From Xanthomarina sp035306705 (GTDB lineage Bacteria; Bacteroidota; Bacteroidia; Flavobacteriales; Flavobacteriaceae), in assembly GCF_035306705.1 (NCBI RefSeq), contig NZ_DATGNO010000141.1, positions 1-39,743 on the forward strand: a DNA stretch of 39,743 nucleotides, read 5' to 3'. The position numbers were made by a program, and so were the translations under genes. Under the pieces are notes generated by a model that worked only from the letters and a program-made list of their open reading frames with translations, searched no databases and was not told the DNA's origin. How positions within the stretch are numbered: position 1 is the first letter of the stretch; each line of letters starts with the position of its first letter. This document shows, in pieces, positions 7,342-16,749 of the stretch.

Positions 7342-10300
7342 AAAATTTTTAAAAATACTATCTAAACTGGCGGCAATAATTTTGCTGCTTTTCATCATTT
7401 TGGTGCTGCTGCTCTCTATTCCATCCATTCAAACTTATTTAGGAAAGAAAGTTACCGCCAGATTGAACAACGATTTTGGTACAAATATTAATATCGGAAA
7501 AATTGGGCTTCAGCTTAATGGAGAAGTCGAACTTAAAGAAATTCTTATTAGAGATTATCAAAAGGACACGCTTTTTGCAGCAAAAGAATTAAATACCTCC
7601 ATTTTAAGCTTCAAAAATATCATGAACAGTAAATTGGTTTTTGGTGATATAGGTTTAGATGGATTGATTTTTAATTTAAAAACTTATAAGGGCGAAGTAG
7701 AAACAAATCTCGATATTTTTGTGGCTAAGTTTGATGAGGATAATCCCACAGACGAAAAAAGTAACTTTCTACTCTCGTCTAGTGATGTTTCTATCTATAA
7801 CGGTACTTTTAGATTGATAGATGAAAATAAAGAAACTCCAAAAATCTTAGAGTTTACCGGTATTCAAGCCAATACCACCAATTTATTGATTAATGGTAGC
7901 GATGTAAGCACAAGAATCAACACTTTGGCCTTTAATGATAGTCGGGGTTTAGAAGTGAGAAATTTAGTCAGTAATTTTGCCTACACTCCCAGTAATATTT
8001 TTCTTGAAAATTTAAGCATTAAAACAGCAAACTCTTCGTTGGAAGGTGAGGTGAAGTTTTTTTTCGAAAGGGAAGATTTAAAAGATTTTACAGATAAGGT
8101 ACAAGTCGATGCCACTTTTACTAAAAGCGATGTGGCATTAAATGAATTAAATACTTTTTACAACGAATTTGGTGTTAACCAAAGAGCTAAGCTTAGCGTG
8201 AAACTAAGTGGAACTCTTAACGATTTAATGTTGAACGATTTAGAGTTATTTACAAGTACAAGAAGTAAGATTGTTGGAAACATCAATTTTAGAAACCTTT
8301 TTAATGCTGAATCTGATAACTTTTATATGAAAGGGGATTTCGATCAGCTTAATTCCAATTATAGAGATTTAAAAGCCTTGTTGCCAAATGTTTTAGGTCA
8401 GTCAATTCCAACGTCTTTCGATAAACTTGGAAATTTTAATATTATAGGAAAAACCGAAATAACAACCTCTACCATTTCAGCAAATTTATTGATCAATACT
8501 CAAATAGGATTAATTGATGCCAATTTGGACATGCATAAAATCAACGATATTGATAATGCATCTTACTCCGGAAATGTGGTTTTAAGAGACTTCGATATTG
8601 GAGAGTTTATCAACGATAAAACCCTTGGTAAAACTTCGTTAAATCTAGATGTGGATGGTTCTGGTTTTACCAAAGAAAACGTAAACACAAAATTAAACGG
8701 AGATATTTTCTCGTTGGTTTATAATAAATATACCTACGAAAATATGGATGTATCTGGAAACTTAAGAAACAAGATTTTTAATGGGAGGCTTATTTCAAAC
8801 GATAAAAATTTAAAGTTAGAGTTTAATGGTTTGGCCAATTTTTCTAGAGACATCAATACTTTCGATTTTGAGGCCGATGTGGAATATGCCAATTTAAATG
8901 CCTTAAACTTTATTAAAAAGGATGAAGTATCCATTTTTAAGGGCATGGTGGATATGAAAATGGAAGGAACCACAATAGATGATGCAGTTGGGAGTATTCA
9001 ATTCAATAAAACTTCTTATAAAAATCAAAACGACGAATATTTCTTCGACGATTTTGAAATCACCTCATCTTTTCAGGAAGGCGTTAGAGAGATTAGTGTG
9101 AATTCGCCAGATATTATTGAAGGCGAACTTAGTGGCGAATTTGTGTTTGCAGACATTGGAAAACTGTTTGAAAATGCCATAGGAAGTATTTATACAAATT
9201 TCAAACCTCATAAAGTAAAAGAAAATCAGTACATCAATTTTAATTTTAAAATCTATAACAAGATTGTTGAAGTATTTGTACCCGATTTAAAACTTGGAAA
9301 AAACACCTATGTACGTGGGCGTGTGGAAAGCGATGAAAAAGAGTTTAAGCTTACCTTTAAATCTCCAGAGATTAAATTGTTCGATTATTTTGCCAATAAA
9401 ATAGAGCTCCAACTCGATAATAAAAACCCAGTATTTAACACTTATGTGGAAATAGATAGTATAAACACGAAATTTTATGATATTTCCAAATTTAGTTTAA
9501 TCAACGTAACCCTTAATGATACCTTATATGTTCGTACCGAATTTAAAGGAGGTAAGAATAATAATGATCTTTATAACTTAAACTTTTATCATACCATCAA
9601 CCCAGAAAACAAGTCGGTTGTAGGTTTGAAAGAATCGGACGTAACTTTTAAAGGAAATACCTGGACTATTAATGAAAATAGAGATCATTTGCATAAAGTT
9701 GTTTTCGATAACAAATTTTCGAATGTCAATATTGAACAGATAATCATGAATCATAATCATGAAGAAATCAGGCTTTCTGGTGTTTTAAGAGATTCTACAT
9801 CTAAAAATATTCAACTCAATTTTAACGATGTCGATTTGTCCAAAATAACGCCAGAAGTTGAAGGTTTGGATATGTATGGGAACGTTAACGGAAGGTTGGA
9901 AATACTTCAGAAAAGGGGTGCTTATTTGCCTAGTTCTGAAATCTCTATAGATAATTTTACGGTTAACGATCTATTCTTAGGATCGTTTGATGCAGCTATA
10001 ACAGGAAACGAAGACTTAACAAACTACGCTGTAGATATTCGAATTAAAGATAAAAGAGCACAAAGCTTTGCAGCTATTGGAAACATTAATTTGGTAAATG
10101 ATGTGTCCACCATTGATGTTGATTTGTTGTTTAATAAATTTAAACTAGACTTTATCAATTCGTTTTTAGAGGGTATTTTAAGCGATATCCGAGGAGATGT
10201 TACTGGAGTTGCAAATGTGTCTGGAAATTTAAAAAAACCAAGTGTAAGTGGCGATTTAAAGCTGAATAACTCTGGTTTAAAAGTTCCATATCTCAATGTG

Positions 10301-11776
10301 AATTATGATTTTGCCGACAATTCGCAAGTAAGCCTAGTCAACCAAAGTTTTATTTTTAATTCCTTACAATTAACCGATACTAAATACGATACAAAAGGCC
10401 TTTTAAATGGAACTTTAAGCCATACCAATTTTTCCAAATGGGAATTGAACTTAGATGTTACCACTCAAAACTTAATAGTTTTAGACACTCATGCAGACGA
10501 CGATGAGGAAGCTTTATACTATGGAACTGCTTTTATTGGAGGTTCGGCAAAAATTAAGGGTCCAGCAGACCAATTGACAATTAGTGTGGTTGCCGAAACA
10601 AAACCAAAGACCTCATTCGTCATTCCGTTGAGTGATATGGAGTCTTTTGGCGACAACTCTTATATTCATTTTTTAACTCCAGAAGAAAAAGAGGCCAAAC
10701 TAAAAGGTGAAGATTTGGTTATACAACAAGTTTCTGGTCTAGAATTGGATTTTGATTTGGATATCACCCAAGATGCAGAGATAGAAATTGTAATCGATAA
10801 AGATTCTGGAAGTACCATTAAAGGTAAAGGAGAAGGAGGTTTATTAATAGAAATAAACACGAATGGCAAGTTTAGAATGTTTGGGGATTTTATAGTTTTT
10901 GATGGAATTTATAACTTTAAATATGGTGGCGTTATAGAAAAGAAATTTATTGTTCAGGAAGGAAGTTTAGGCTGGGATGGTGATCCAATGAGTGCAAGAA
11001 TCGATATAAAAGCACTTTATGCCACGCAAGCCAATCCATCTCCATTGTTGGACAATCCTATAAACAGGAGTATTCCTGTATATGTTGAAACCAGTCTTAC
11101 AGGACAATTGGAGAAACCAGATATCGATTTCGGGTTTAGCTTTCCAAATTTAAACTCAACAGTAAAATCTGAAATACAATACAGGCTTAGCTCCAAACAG
11201 GATAGAGACAACCAAGCAATCTATTTATTAGCAACAGGAGCTTTTTCCAACAGGTTGAACGAAGTTAATTTTACTGGAACCATTGCCGAGCGTTTAAATG
11301 GAATTATTAACGGCTTATTTACTAGTAGTAATAATAAATTGAACATCGGTTTAAATTATGAGGCTGGCGAAAATACTCCAGAATATCATACAGACGATCG
11401 ATTAGGAGTTACCCTTCAAACAAATATTTCCGAACGTGTTATTATTAATGGAAAAGTAGGAGTTCCTGTGGGCGGCGTTAGCGAAACAGTGGTTGCAGGA
11501 GATGTACAAATAGATTTCCTTTTAAACGAAGAAGGCAGTCTAACCGCCAAAGTATTCAATAGAGAAAACAGTATTCGTAATTTTGGAGAGGAGATAGGAT
11601 ATACTCAAGGTGTTGGGATCGCTTATAATGTCGACTTTGATACCTTTAGAGAACTACTGAACAAGATTTTTACAGGCAAAGTGAAAACAATGAAAAAAAC
11701 CGAAAAAGAAACCTCTAATAAGGAAGAAAACGGGCTACCTTCGTATGTTGGTTTTAAAAACGAAGCTTCAAAATAG
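7322..11776 (+). CDS. tamB: TamB-type translocation/assembly protein (AsmA/DUF490 superfamily)
   Basis: A very large protein (about 1,485 residues) with an N-terminal membrane anchor, a long repetitive beta-rich body and a C-terminal TamB domain (about the last 400 residues, with GEGGLLIEINTNGKFRMFGDF, FDGIYNFKYGGVIEKKF and LLATGAFS). The family bridges inner and outer membranes and works with an Omp85 partner in outer-membrane protein or lipid transport. The start is unusual. The first standard start codon in frame is TTG at 7382, inside the hydrophobic anchor. The 20 codons before it (from ATA at 7322) encode TLKRIKKFLKILSKLAA, the basic N-terminal segment the family has. The frame is open upstream to 7283 with no ATG, GTG or TTG. 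I place the start at ATA 7322 tentatively; 7382 is the conservative alternative. Confidence 0.9.
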   Translation: MTLKRIKKFLKILSKLAAIILLLFIILVLLLSIPSIQTYLGKKVTARLNNDFGTNINIGKIGLQLNGEVELKEILIRDYQKDTLFAAKELNTSILSFKNIMNSKLVFGDIGLDGLIFNLKTYKGEVETNLDIFVAKFDEDNPTDEKSNFLLSSSDVSIYNGTFRLIDENKETPKILEFTGIQANTTNLLINGSDVSTRINTLAFNDSRGLEVRNLVSNFAYTPSNIFLENLSIKTANSSLEGEVKFFFEREDLKDFTDKVQVDATFTKSDVALNELNTFYNEFGVNQRAKLSVKLSGTLNDLMLNDLELFTSTRSKIVGNINFRNLFNAESDNFYMKGDFDQLNSNYRDLKALLPNVLGQSIPTSFDKLGNFNIIGKTEITTSTISANLLINTQIGLIDANLDMHKINDIDNASYSGNVVLRDFDIGEFINDKTLGKTSLNLDVDGSGFTKENVNTKLNGDIFSLVYNKYTYENMDVSGNLRNKIFNGRLISNDKNLKLEFNGLANFSRDINTFDFEADVEYANLNALNFIKKDEVSIFKGMVDMKMEGTTIDDAVGSIQFNKTSYKNQNDEYFFDDFEITSSFQEGVREISVNSPDIIEGELSGEFVFADIGKLFENAIGSIYTNFKPHKVKENQYINFNFKIYNKIVEVFVPDLKLGKNTYVRGRVESDEKEFKLTFKSPEIKLFDYFANKIELQLDNKNPVFNTYVEIDSINTKFYDISKFSLINVTLNDTLYVRTEFKGGKNNNDLYNLNFYHTINPENKSVVGLKESDVTFKGNTWTINENRDHLHKVVFDNKFSNVNIEQIIMNHNHEEIRLSGVLRDSTSKNIQLNFNDVDLSKITPEVEGLDMYGNVNGRLEILQKRGAYLPSSEISIDNFTVNDLFLGSFDAAITGNEDLTNYAVDIRIKDKRAQSFAAIGNINLVNDVSTIDVDLLFNKFKLDFINSFLEGILSDIRGDVTGVANVSGNLKKPSVSGDLKLNNSGLKVPYLNVNYDFADNSQVSLVNQSFIFNSLQLTDTKYDTKGLLNGTLSHTNFSKWELNLDVTTQNLIVLDTHADDDEEALYYGTAFIGGSAKIKGPADQLTISVVAETKPKTSFVIPLSDMESFGDNSYIHFLTPEEKEAKLKGEDLVIQQVSGLELDFDLDITQDAEIEIVIDKDSGSTIKGKGEGGLLIEINTNGKFRMFGDFIVFDGIYNFKYGGVIEKKFIVQEGSLGWDGDPMSARIDIKALYATQANPSPLLDNPINRSIPVYVETSLTGQLEKPDIDFGFSFPNLNSTVKSEIQYRLSSKQDRDNQAIYLLATGAFSNRLNEVNFTGTIAERLNGIINGLFTSSNNKLNIGLNYEAGENTPEYHTDDRLGVTLQTNISERVIINGKVGVPVGGVSETVVAGDVQIDFLLNEEGSLTAKVFNRENSIRNFGEEIGYTQGVGIAYNVDFDTFRELLNKIFTGKVKTMKKTEKETSNKEENGLPSYVGFKNEASK

Positions 11777-11840
11777 ATGATAAAAATCATTGTATTTTAC
11801 AATAATTATTTTCCTACAAGATTCCTCTTAAATTTATGGT

Positions 11841-11870
11841 AAAACCCTGTTTTTATTGGGTTTTCTTTCT
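11841..11870 (+). terminator. Candidate terminator after tamB
   Basis: AAAACCC (11841-11847) pairs with GGGTTTT (11858-11864) around a 10-base U-rich loop and is followed by CTTTCTT. It lies about 65 bases after the tamB stop and 30 bases before the pfkA start. Confidence 0.5.
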
Positions 11871-11898
11871 TAGATTTACTATAATTAACAGTTAATAA

Positions 11899-12885
11899 AT
11901 GAGTGAAAAAATAACTAAAATAGGCGTTTTGACTTCTGGTGGAGATGCGCCAGGAATGAATGCTGCCATTCGTTCTGTTGTTAGAACGTGCGCATATCAT
12001 AAAATTGAATGCGTAGGCATTTATAGAGGTTTTGAGGGCATGATGGAAGGCGATTTTAAGGATCTAACAGCTAGAAATGTCAATCACATTATTCATACAG
12101 GAGGAACCATTTTAAAATCGGCTCGTTGTAATGATTTTCGAACCTTAGAAGGTCGAAAAAAAGCATACGATCATTTAGTTGATAAAGGCATTCAAGCCCT
12201 TGTTTTAATAGGAGGAGATGGCACGTTTCATGGAGGAATGATTTTTAATGAAGATTTTAATTTCCCAATAATAGGCATTCCAGGAACTATAGATAACGAT
12301 ATTTATGGTACCAATTTCACCATAGGTTATGATACAGCTATAAATACCGTTGTAGAGGCCATCGATAAAATTCGAGATACAGCCAGTTCGCACAAACGTT
12401 TGTTTTTTGTTGAAGTTATGGGACGAGATGTCGGACATATAGCATTAAACGCTGGAGTTGGAGCAGGAGCAGAAGAAATTCTAATTCCTGAAGAAGATTT
12501 AGGTTTAGAAAGATTGGTAGAATCTTTAATAAGAAGTAAAGCCTCGGGGAAATCCTCGAGCATTGTTGTGGTTGCTGAAGGTGACAAAACAGGGAAAAAC
12601 GTGTTCGAACTTAAAGATTATATAGATGAACACATGCCCGAATACGATGTGCGTGTTTCAGTTTTAGGACATATGCAACGTGGAGGTTCTCCAAGCTGTT
12701 TCGATCGTGTTTTAGCTAGTAGAATGGGAGTGAAAGCCGTGGAATCCTTATTGGAAGGGAAGTCCAATTGTATGGTTGGAATTCTGGATAATAAAATGGA
12801 ATTAACTTCTTTGGACAAAGCTGTAAAAGGAAAGACAGAAATTAATTTAGAATTACTTCGCGTGTCTGATATCATGACGACTTAA
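11899..12885 (+). CDS. pfkA: ATP-dependent 6-phosphofructokinase
   Basis: A 328-residue cytosolic glycolytic kinase converting fructose 6-phosphate to fructose 1,6-bisphosphate. The N-terminal ATP site has GVLTSGGDAPGMNAAIR. IGGDGTFHGG and PGTIDND carry glycine rather than aspartate/lysine at the two positions that separate ATP-dependent from PPi-dependent enzymes, so ATP is the expected donor. Fructose-6-phosphate contacts include VEVMGRDVGHIAL and LGHMQRGGSPSCFDR. Length matches the bacterial tetrameric type. gapA follows 71 bases later on the same strand. Confidence 0.97.
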   Translation: MSEKITKIGVLTSGGDAPGMNAAIRSVVRTCAYHKIECVGIYRGFEGMMEGDFKDLTARNVNHIIHTGGTILKSARCNDFRTLEGRKKAYDHLVDKGIQALVLIGGDGTFHGGMIFNEDFNFPIIGIPGTIDNDIYGTNFTIGYDTAINTVVEAIDKIRDTASSHKRLFFVEVMGRDVGHIALNAGVGAGAEEILIPEEDLGLERLVESLIRSKASGKSSSIVVVAEGDKTGKNVFELKDYIDEHMPEYDVRVSVLGHMQRGGSPSCFDRVLASRMGVKAVESLLEGKSNCMVGILDNKMELTSLDKAVKGKTEINLELLRVSDIMTT

Positions 12886-12956
12886 TGGTTTAAAGAGAAA
12901 AGCCAAAATAAGAGATAAGAAAAAGAATAATAATAAAGAATAAATAACAGTAAAGA

Positions 12957-13955
12957 ATGTCAAAATTAAAATTAGGAATTAACGGCTTCGGAAGAATAGG
13001 AAGACTCGCATTTAGAGCAGCATTAAAACAACAAGTTGAAGTAGTAGCCATAAACGATTTATTAGAAGTAGATCATTTAGCCTATTTATTGAAATATGAC
13101 TCTGTTCATGGAAAATTCGACGGCACTATAGAAGTAAAAGAAGGTCATTTAGTTGTAAACGGAAAAACCATTCGGGTAACAGCCGAAAAAGATCCCAGAA
13201 ATTTAAAATGGAATGAAGTCCAAGTAGATGTAGTTGCAGATTGTACAGGGATTTTCACAACCTTGGAAACAGCTAATTACCACATAGAAGCAGGAGCAAA
13301 GAAGGTAGTAATTTCCGCACCTAGTAAAGATATTCCTATGTTTGTAATGGGTGTTAATCACAACGAATTAAAAGCTTCGCAAACCATTATTTCCAATGCA
13401 TCTTGTACTACCAATTGTTTGGCACCTATGGCTAAAGTTGTAGATGATAATTTTGGAATTGAAGAAGCCTTAATGACCACCATACACGCTACAACAGCCT
13501 CGCAATTAACCGTTGATGGTCCTTCTAGAAAAGATTACAGAGCTGGAAGAAGTGCATTGTTAAACATTATTCCAGCTTCTACAGGTGCAGCAAAAGCGGT
13601 TGGTAAAGTTATACCAAAATTGGATGGTAAATTAACAGGAATGGCTTTTAGAGTTCCAACTGCTAACGTGTCTGTAGTGGATTTAACCGTTAGAACTCAA
13701 AAAGAAACTTCTTTGGACGAAATTAAAAAGGTATTCAAAAGAGCTTCAGAAAATGAAATGTTAGGAATTATAGGCTACACCGAGGAAAAGGTAGTGTCGC
13801 AAGATTTTGTAGGAGAAACAAGAATTTGTATTTTTGATGCAGACGCATCTATAGAATTAAATTCCAGATTTTTTAAGTTAATAGGTTGGTATGATAATGA
13901 ATACGCCTATTCTGTTAAATTAGTCGAGTTGGCAGCGCTTATGAATGCCTTTTAA
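12957..13955 (+). CDS. gapA: Type I glyceraldehyde-3-phosphate dehydrogenase
   Basis: A 332-residue cytosolic enzyme that oxidises glyceraldehyde 3-phosphate to 1,3-bisphosphoglycerate. The NAD site is GINGFGRIGRLAFRA (8-22), with N33-D34 in AINDLL favouring NAD over NADP. The catalytic cysteine is C150 in SNASCTTNCLAP, with H176 in TTIHATTA as its partner. The C-terminal WYDNEYAYSVKLVEL is a family hallmark. It lies between pfkA and a sugar kinase gene on the same strand. Confidence 0.97.
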   Translation: MSKLKLGINGFGRIGRLAFRAALKQQVEVVAINDLLEVDHLAYLLKYDSVHGKFDGTIEVKEGHLVVNGKTIRVTAEKDPRNLKWNEVQVDVVADCTGIFTTLETANYHIEAGAKKVVISAPSKDIPMFVMGVNHNELKASQTIISNASCTTNCLAPMAKVVDDNFGIEEALMTTIHATTASQLTVDGPSRKDYRAGRSALLNIIPASTGAAKAVGKVIPKLDGKLTGMAFRVPTANVSVVDLTVRTQKETSLDEIKKVFKRASENEMLGIIGYTEEKVVSQDFVGETRICIFDADASIELNSRFFKLIGWYDNEYAYSVKLVELAALMNAF

Positions 13956-13970
13956 AATAAATTTTCAAAT

Positions 13971-14030
13971 AAATTCCACCTGCTAAATCCATTGAAAAAT
14001 AGGTTTGGTATGTGGAATTTTTATATTTTT
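13971..14030 (+). terminator. Candidate terminator after gapA
   Basis: AAATTCCAC (13971-13979) is the exact reverse complement of GTGGAATTT (14012-14020), followed by TTATATTTTT. The enclosed 32 bases contain a weaker inner pairing. It lies only 6 bases before the next start codon and may act as an attenuator rather than a full stop. Confidence 0.5.
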
Positions 14031-14035
14031 AACCC

Positions 14036-14908
14036 ATGATATTAATAGCCGATAGCGGTTCTACAAAATGCGATTGGATTTCTGTCGATTCCAAAGGACA
14101 TCAGCTTTTAGATAAAATGGAAACCAAAGGACTCAATCCCGCACTTTTAACTGGCGAAGAACTTTCTGGAATTATACAGTCAAATTCTAATTTACTAAAA
14201 CTTAAGGACCAAGTTTCACATGTGTTTTTTTATGGGGCTGGTTGTGGTACAGAAAAACCAAGACTTTTATTAAATAAAGTGTTACAGAACATCTTCCATA
14301 ACGCAACCATTGAAGTTAAGGAAGATACCCAGGCAGCTTTAAGAGCCAGCCTAAGTTCTAAAAATGAAGCCGCTGTAGTCTGCATTCTTGGAACGGGTTC
14401 CAACTGCAGTTATTTTGATGGCCAACAAATTCATCAACGCGTAGCTTCATTAGGATATAGTATCATGGACGATGCGGGCGGAAATTATTATGGCCGACAA
14501 TTAATAAGGGATTACTATTTTAATAGGATGCCTGAAAATTTAAAAATCTCTTTTGCTCAAACATACAATTTGGATGCAGATTACATAAAAAACAATCTTT
14601 ACAAGCAGGCAAATCCTAATGCTTATTTAGCTTCATTTGCCGAATTTTTATTTTCCAATAAAGATTCCAACTATATAAAGAATCTAATAATGGAAGGTTT
14701 GCGACAGTTTTCAAAAAACATGATTTTACAATATTCCGAAGAAATAAAAACAGTTCCAGTCCATTTTGTAGGTTCTGTAGCCTATTTTTCTAAAGATGAA
14801 ATTTTAGAGGTGGCCAAGGAATTTCATTTTAAGGTCGGAAATATTATTAAACGTCCTATAGATGGACTTGTTTCATATCATATCAATCAATTAGGTTCAT
14901 GGAAATAG
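14036..14908 (+). CDS. BadF/BadG-type N-acetylglucosamine kinase-like protein
   Basis: A 290-residue ASKHA-fold kinase. The phosphate-1 motif is LIADSGSTKCDW near the N terminus, phosphate-2 is VCILGTGSNCSYFDG, and the adenosine region is around VHFVGSVAYF. These match the BadF/BadG/BcrA/BcrD ATPase family as represented by GlcNAc kinases, which phosphorylate amino sugars recovered from peptidoglycan or chitin. The substrate is inferred from the family only. The last ten bases overlap the mgsA start, which implies translational coupling. Confidence 0.85.
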   Translation: MILIADSGSTKCDWISVDSKGHQLLDKMETKGLNPALLTGEELSGIIQSNSNLLKLKDQVSHVFFYGAGCGTEKPRLLLNKVLQNIFHNATIEVKEDTQAALRASLSSKNEAAVVCILGTGSNCSYFDGQQIHQRVASLGYSIMDDAGGNYYGRQLIRDYYFNRMPENLKISFAQTYNLDADYIKNNLYKQANPNAYLASFAEFLFSNKDSNYIKNLIMEGLRQFSKNMILQYSEEIKTVPVHFVGSVAYFSKDEILEVAKEFHFKVGNIIKRPIDGLVSYHINQLGSWK

Positions 14909-15261
14909 CAATTATTGCACACGACGGAAAAAAGGCTGAAATGGTTCAGTTTTTAAATGAACATAGAGAGATTCTTCTTCAAAAAAACATTTCATTAGTA
15001 TCTACAGGAACGACTGGTAAAAAAGTGAAGAAAGCGGGTTTTGAAGTACTTAGGTTGCTTTCTGGACCTATGGGTGGTGATGCACAAATTGCAGCACGAG
15101 TAGCTGAAGGAAAATGTAATATGGTGCTGTTTTTTAGAGATCCTCTGGAAAAACATCCACATGAACCGGACGTACTCATGCTTTTACGTTTATGCGATGT
15201 GCACGATGTGCCATTGGCTACCAATCCAGCAACAGCAGAGTTGTTAATGAAAGGCTTGTAA
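14899..15261 (+). CDS. mgsA: Methylglyoxal synthase
   Basis: A 120-residue enzyme that converts dihydroxyacetone phosphate to methylglyoxal and phosphate, a bypass used when sugar phosphates accumulate. Active-site residues are visible: H8 and D9 in IIAHDGKK, the catalytic D61 in LLSGPMGGDAQ, D81 in FFRDPL, and H88 and D91 in HPHEPDV. It is about 30 residues shorter than the E. coli enzyme because the C-terminal helix is missing, while the catalytic core is intact. It overlaps the kinase gene upstream by ten bases, so the two are coexpressed. Confidence 0.95.
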   Translation: MEIAIIAHDGKKAEMVQFLNEHREILLQKNISLVSTGTTGKKVKKAGFEVLRLLSGPMGGDAQIAARVAEGKCNMVLFFRDPLEKHPHEPDVLMLLRLCDVHDVPLATNPATAELLMKGL

Positions 15262-15746
15262 TTAGAACAATTATAGGTTGTATTTCTATCCATCTCATTT
15301 TTCACATACTTTATTTTACAACTTTCAATGAGAAAATTCTTCACATATCCATGTTGAAATTTGTAAATAAAAAAGAACTTCCCAATTAAATAAATGGAAT
15401 AATGTTAATAAAACATGGTTGTCAATAATTGACTACAAAATCAGTTATAACCACATTGTTAAAAAATCAGCGATACTTTAACATGTATATTCTTCATTTT
15501 TTTTTAAAAATAAACTTAAAACTTAAAAGAATGTTAAAAAAATTTAACGTACTTTGTAGTAGATAGGGGCATCTATAAAGTTGAAAATCTGTTATTTTCA
15601 ACTTTGATAAATATTACTTTAAAAATTTTAAATAAACTTCATTTGTTTAAAATCAAATTAGAATACTTAACACCTCGTTTGACTTTATTCTTATTCCTAT
15701 CAAATTTCAAACATTCGCATCTTTAATTAATTTAATTATTCTAAAA
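15262..15746. other. Gene-free leader region of the interrupted sulfatase gene
   Basis: This AT-rich stretch lies between mgsA and the sulfatase start and has no credible gene. It holds a perfect 12-bp hairpin at 15577-15605. A TACTTTG at about 15550-15556 resembles a -7 element but has one base too few between TA and TTTG. Confidence 0.6.
15577..15605 (+). repeat. Perfect 12-bp hairpin upstream of the sulfatase gene
   Basis: AAAGTTGAAAAT (15577-15588) and ATTTTCAACTTT (15594-15605) are exact reverse complements around loop CTGTT. No T run follows. It lies 141 bases before the sulfatase ATG, so it would be in the 5' leader or beside the promoter and could be an operator or a leader RNA stem. 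Confidence 0.7.
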
Positions 15747-15848
15747 ATGAAAAATTCAAAAACATTATCATTAATCATGGTAGGTATGTTTTGCCTATCA
15801 TTTTCTGTGACATTTGCACAGAAGAAGACAAAGAGATGGACTATCTAA
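15747..15848 (+). pseudogene. Arylsulfatase, N-terminal fragment (cut by IS)
   Basis: Starts at ATG 15747 with a signal peptide MKNSKTLSLIMVGMFCLSFS followed by VTFAQ. Codons 1-30 are native. The reading frame then enters the insertion sequence at 15837 and stops after three more codons (TGG ACT ATC TAA). The native frame continues exactly at 17093 once the element and one AGA copy are removed. A 33-residue product would have no catalytic function. Confidence 0.88.
15834..15836. repeat. IS target-site duplication, left copy (AGA)
   Basis: AGA directly abuts the left terminal repeat and is repeated at 17090-17092 next to the right one. A 3-bp duplication is usual for IS3-family elements. Confidence 0.85.
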
Positions 15849-15868
15849 TAAAAATGGGACTAAATTTT

Positions 15869-16714
15869 TCAGGCCGCATTGTTGATAATTCCTTTTAGTT
15901 TTAGCTCCATTTCCAATGGTGTTAAATAGTCCAAGCTTGAATGGATTCTTTTGGTATTATACCAAGTAATATATTGGCTTACTTTGTCAAATAATTGCAA
16001 GTATGAATTGAACTTAAAACGATATAGCCATTCGTGTTTAATAGTTTTAAAGAAGCTTTCCGCTACTGCATTATCCCAACAGTTACCTTTTCTACTCATA
16101 GATTGTGTTATATTGCTATTGAAAGAAAAGATATTAGTCATTGTATTTGCTGCATACTGAACACCTCTATCGGAATGAAATATGAAATTATTTGAAATAG
16201 TTCTATTTCTTCTCGCATGAATCCAAGCTTTTAACACCGTATTTTGCACAGTCATGTCTTCCCTTAATGCCCATCCTACAACCTTTCTGTCTGCTAAATC
16301 TATAATAGTTGTTAGGTAATTCCAGTTATCATTTACTCTAATGTAAGTGATGTCGGACACCCATTTCTCTCCGATTGTTGAACTTGAAAATTCTCTATCT
16401 AGTTCATTTTTAGCCAACGGAAAGTTATGCCTGGAATCGGTTGTGTTTACAAACTTTCTTTTTAAAACACTTTTTAACCCCATTTCTTTCATCAATATCG
16501 AGATATATGAACGGCAATAATTTAGATTTTCTCGTTCTAACATTTTCTGTATTCTACAGCTTCCATAAATCTCTTTACTATCTTCAAAAATAGCTCTAAT
16601 CCGTTCTTTTAGTAATATTACAGAATTTTTAGTCCTTACTAAATTCTTATTCTTACGCCAATTGTAATATGCATTTTTACTGACCTGCATACACTTACAC
16701 ATCTTCTCAACCAC
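15869..16714 (-). CDS. IS3-family transposase OrfB (DDE integrase domain)
   Basis: A 281-residue catalytic subunit. An N-terminal helical region with VSKNAYYNWRK precedes the HTH_21-like segment (IFEDSKEIYGSCRIQKML). The integrase core then carries the acidic triad: D in WVSDITYIRV, D in FHSDRGVQYA, and E in WDNAVAESFFKTIKHEW. The GTG at 16712-16714 is only a nominal start. The frame is open further upstream through FILSNESVFVVEKM, and the functional product is expected to be an OrfAB fusion made by -1 frameshifting at 16783-16789. Confidence 0.94.
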   Translation of the reverse strand: MVEKMCKCMQVSKNAYYNWRKNKNLVRTKNSVILLKERIRAIFEDSKEIYGSCRIQKMLERENLNYCRSYISILMKEMGLKSVLKRKFVNTTDSRHNFPLAKNELDREFSSSTIGEKWVSDITYIRVNDNWNYLTTIIDLADRKVVGWALREDMTVQNTVLKAWIHARRNRTISNNFIFHSDRGVQYAANTMTNIFSFNSNITQSMSRKGNCWDNAVAESFFKTIKHEWLYRFKFNSYLQLFDKVSQYITWYNTKRIHSSLDYLTPLEMELKLKGIINNAA

Positions 16715-16749
16715 AAAAACTGATTCATTTGATAAAATGAATTGATATT

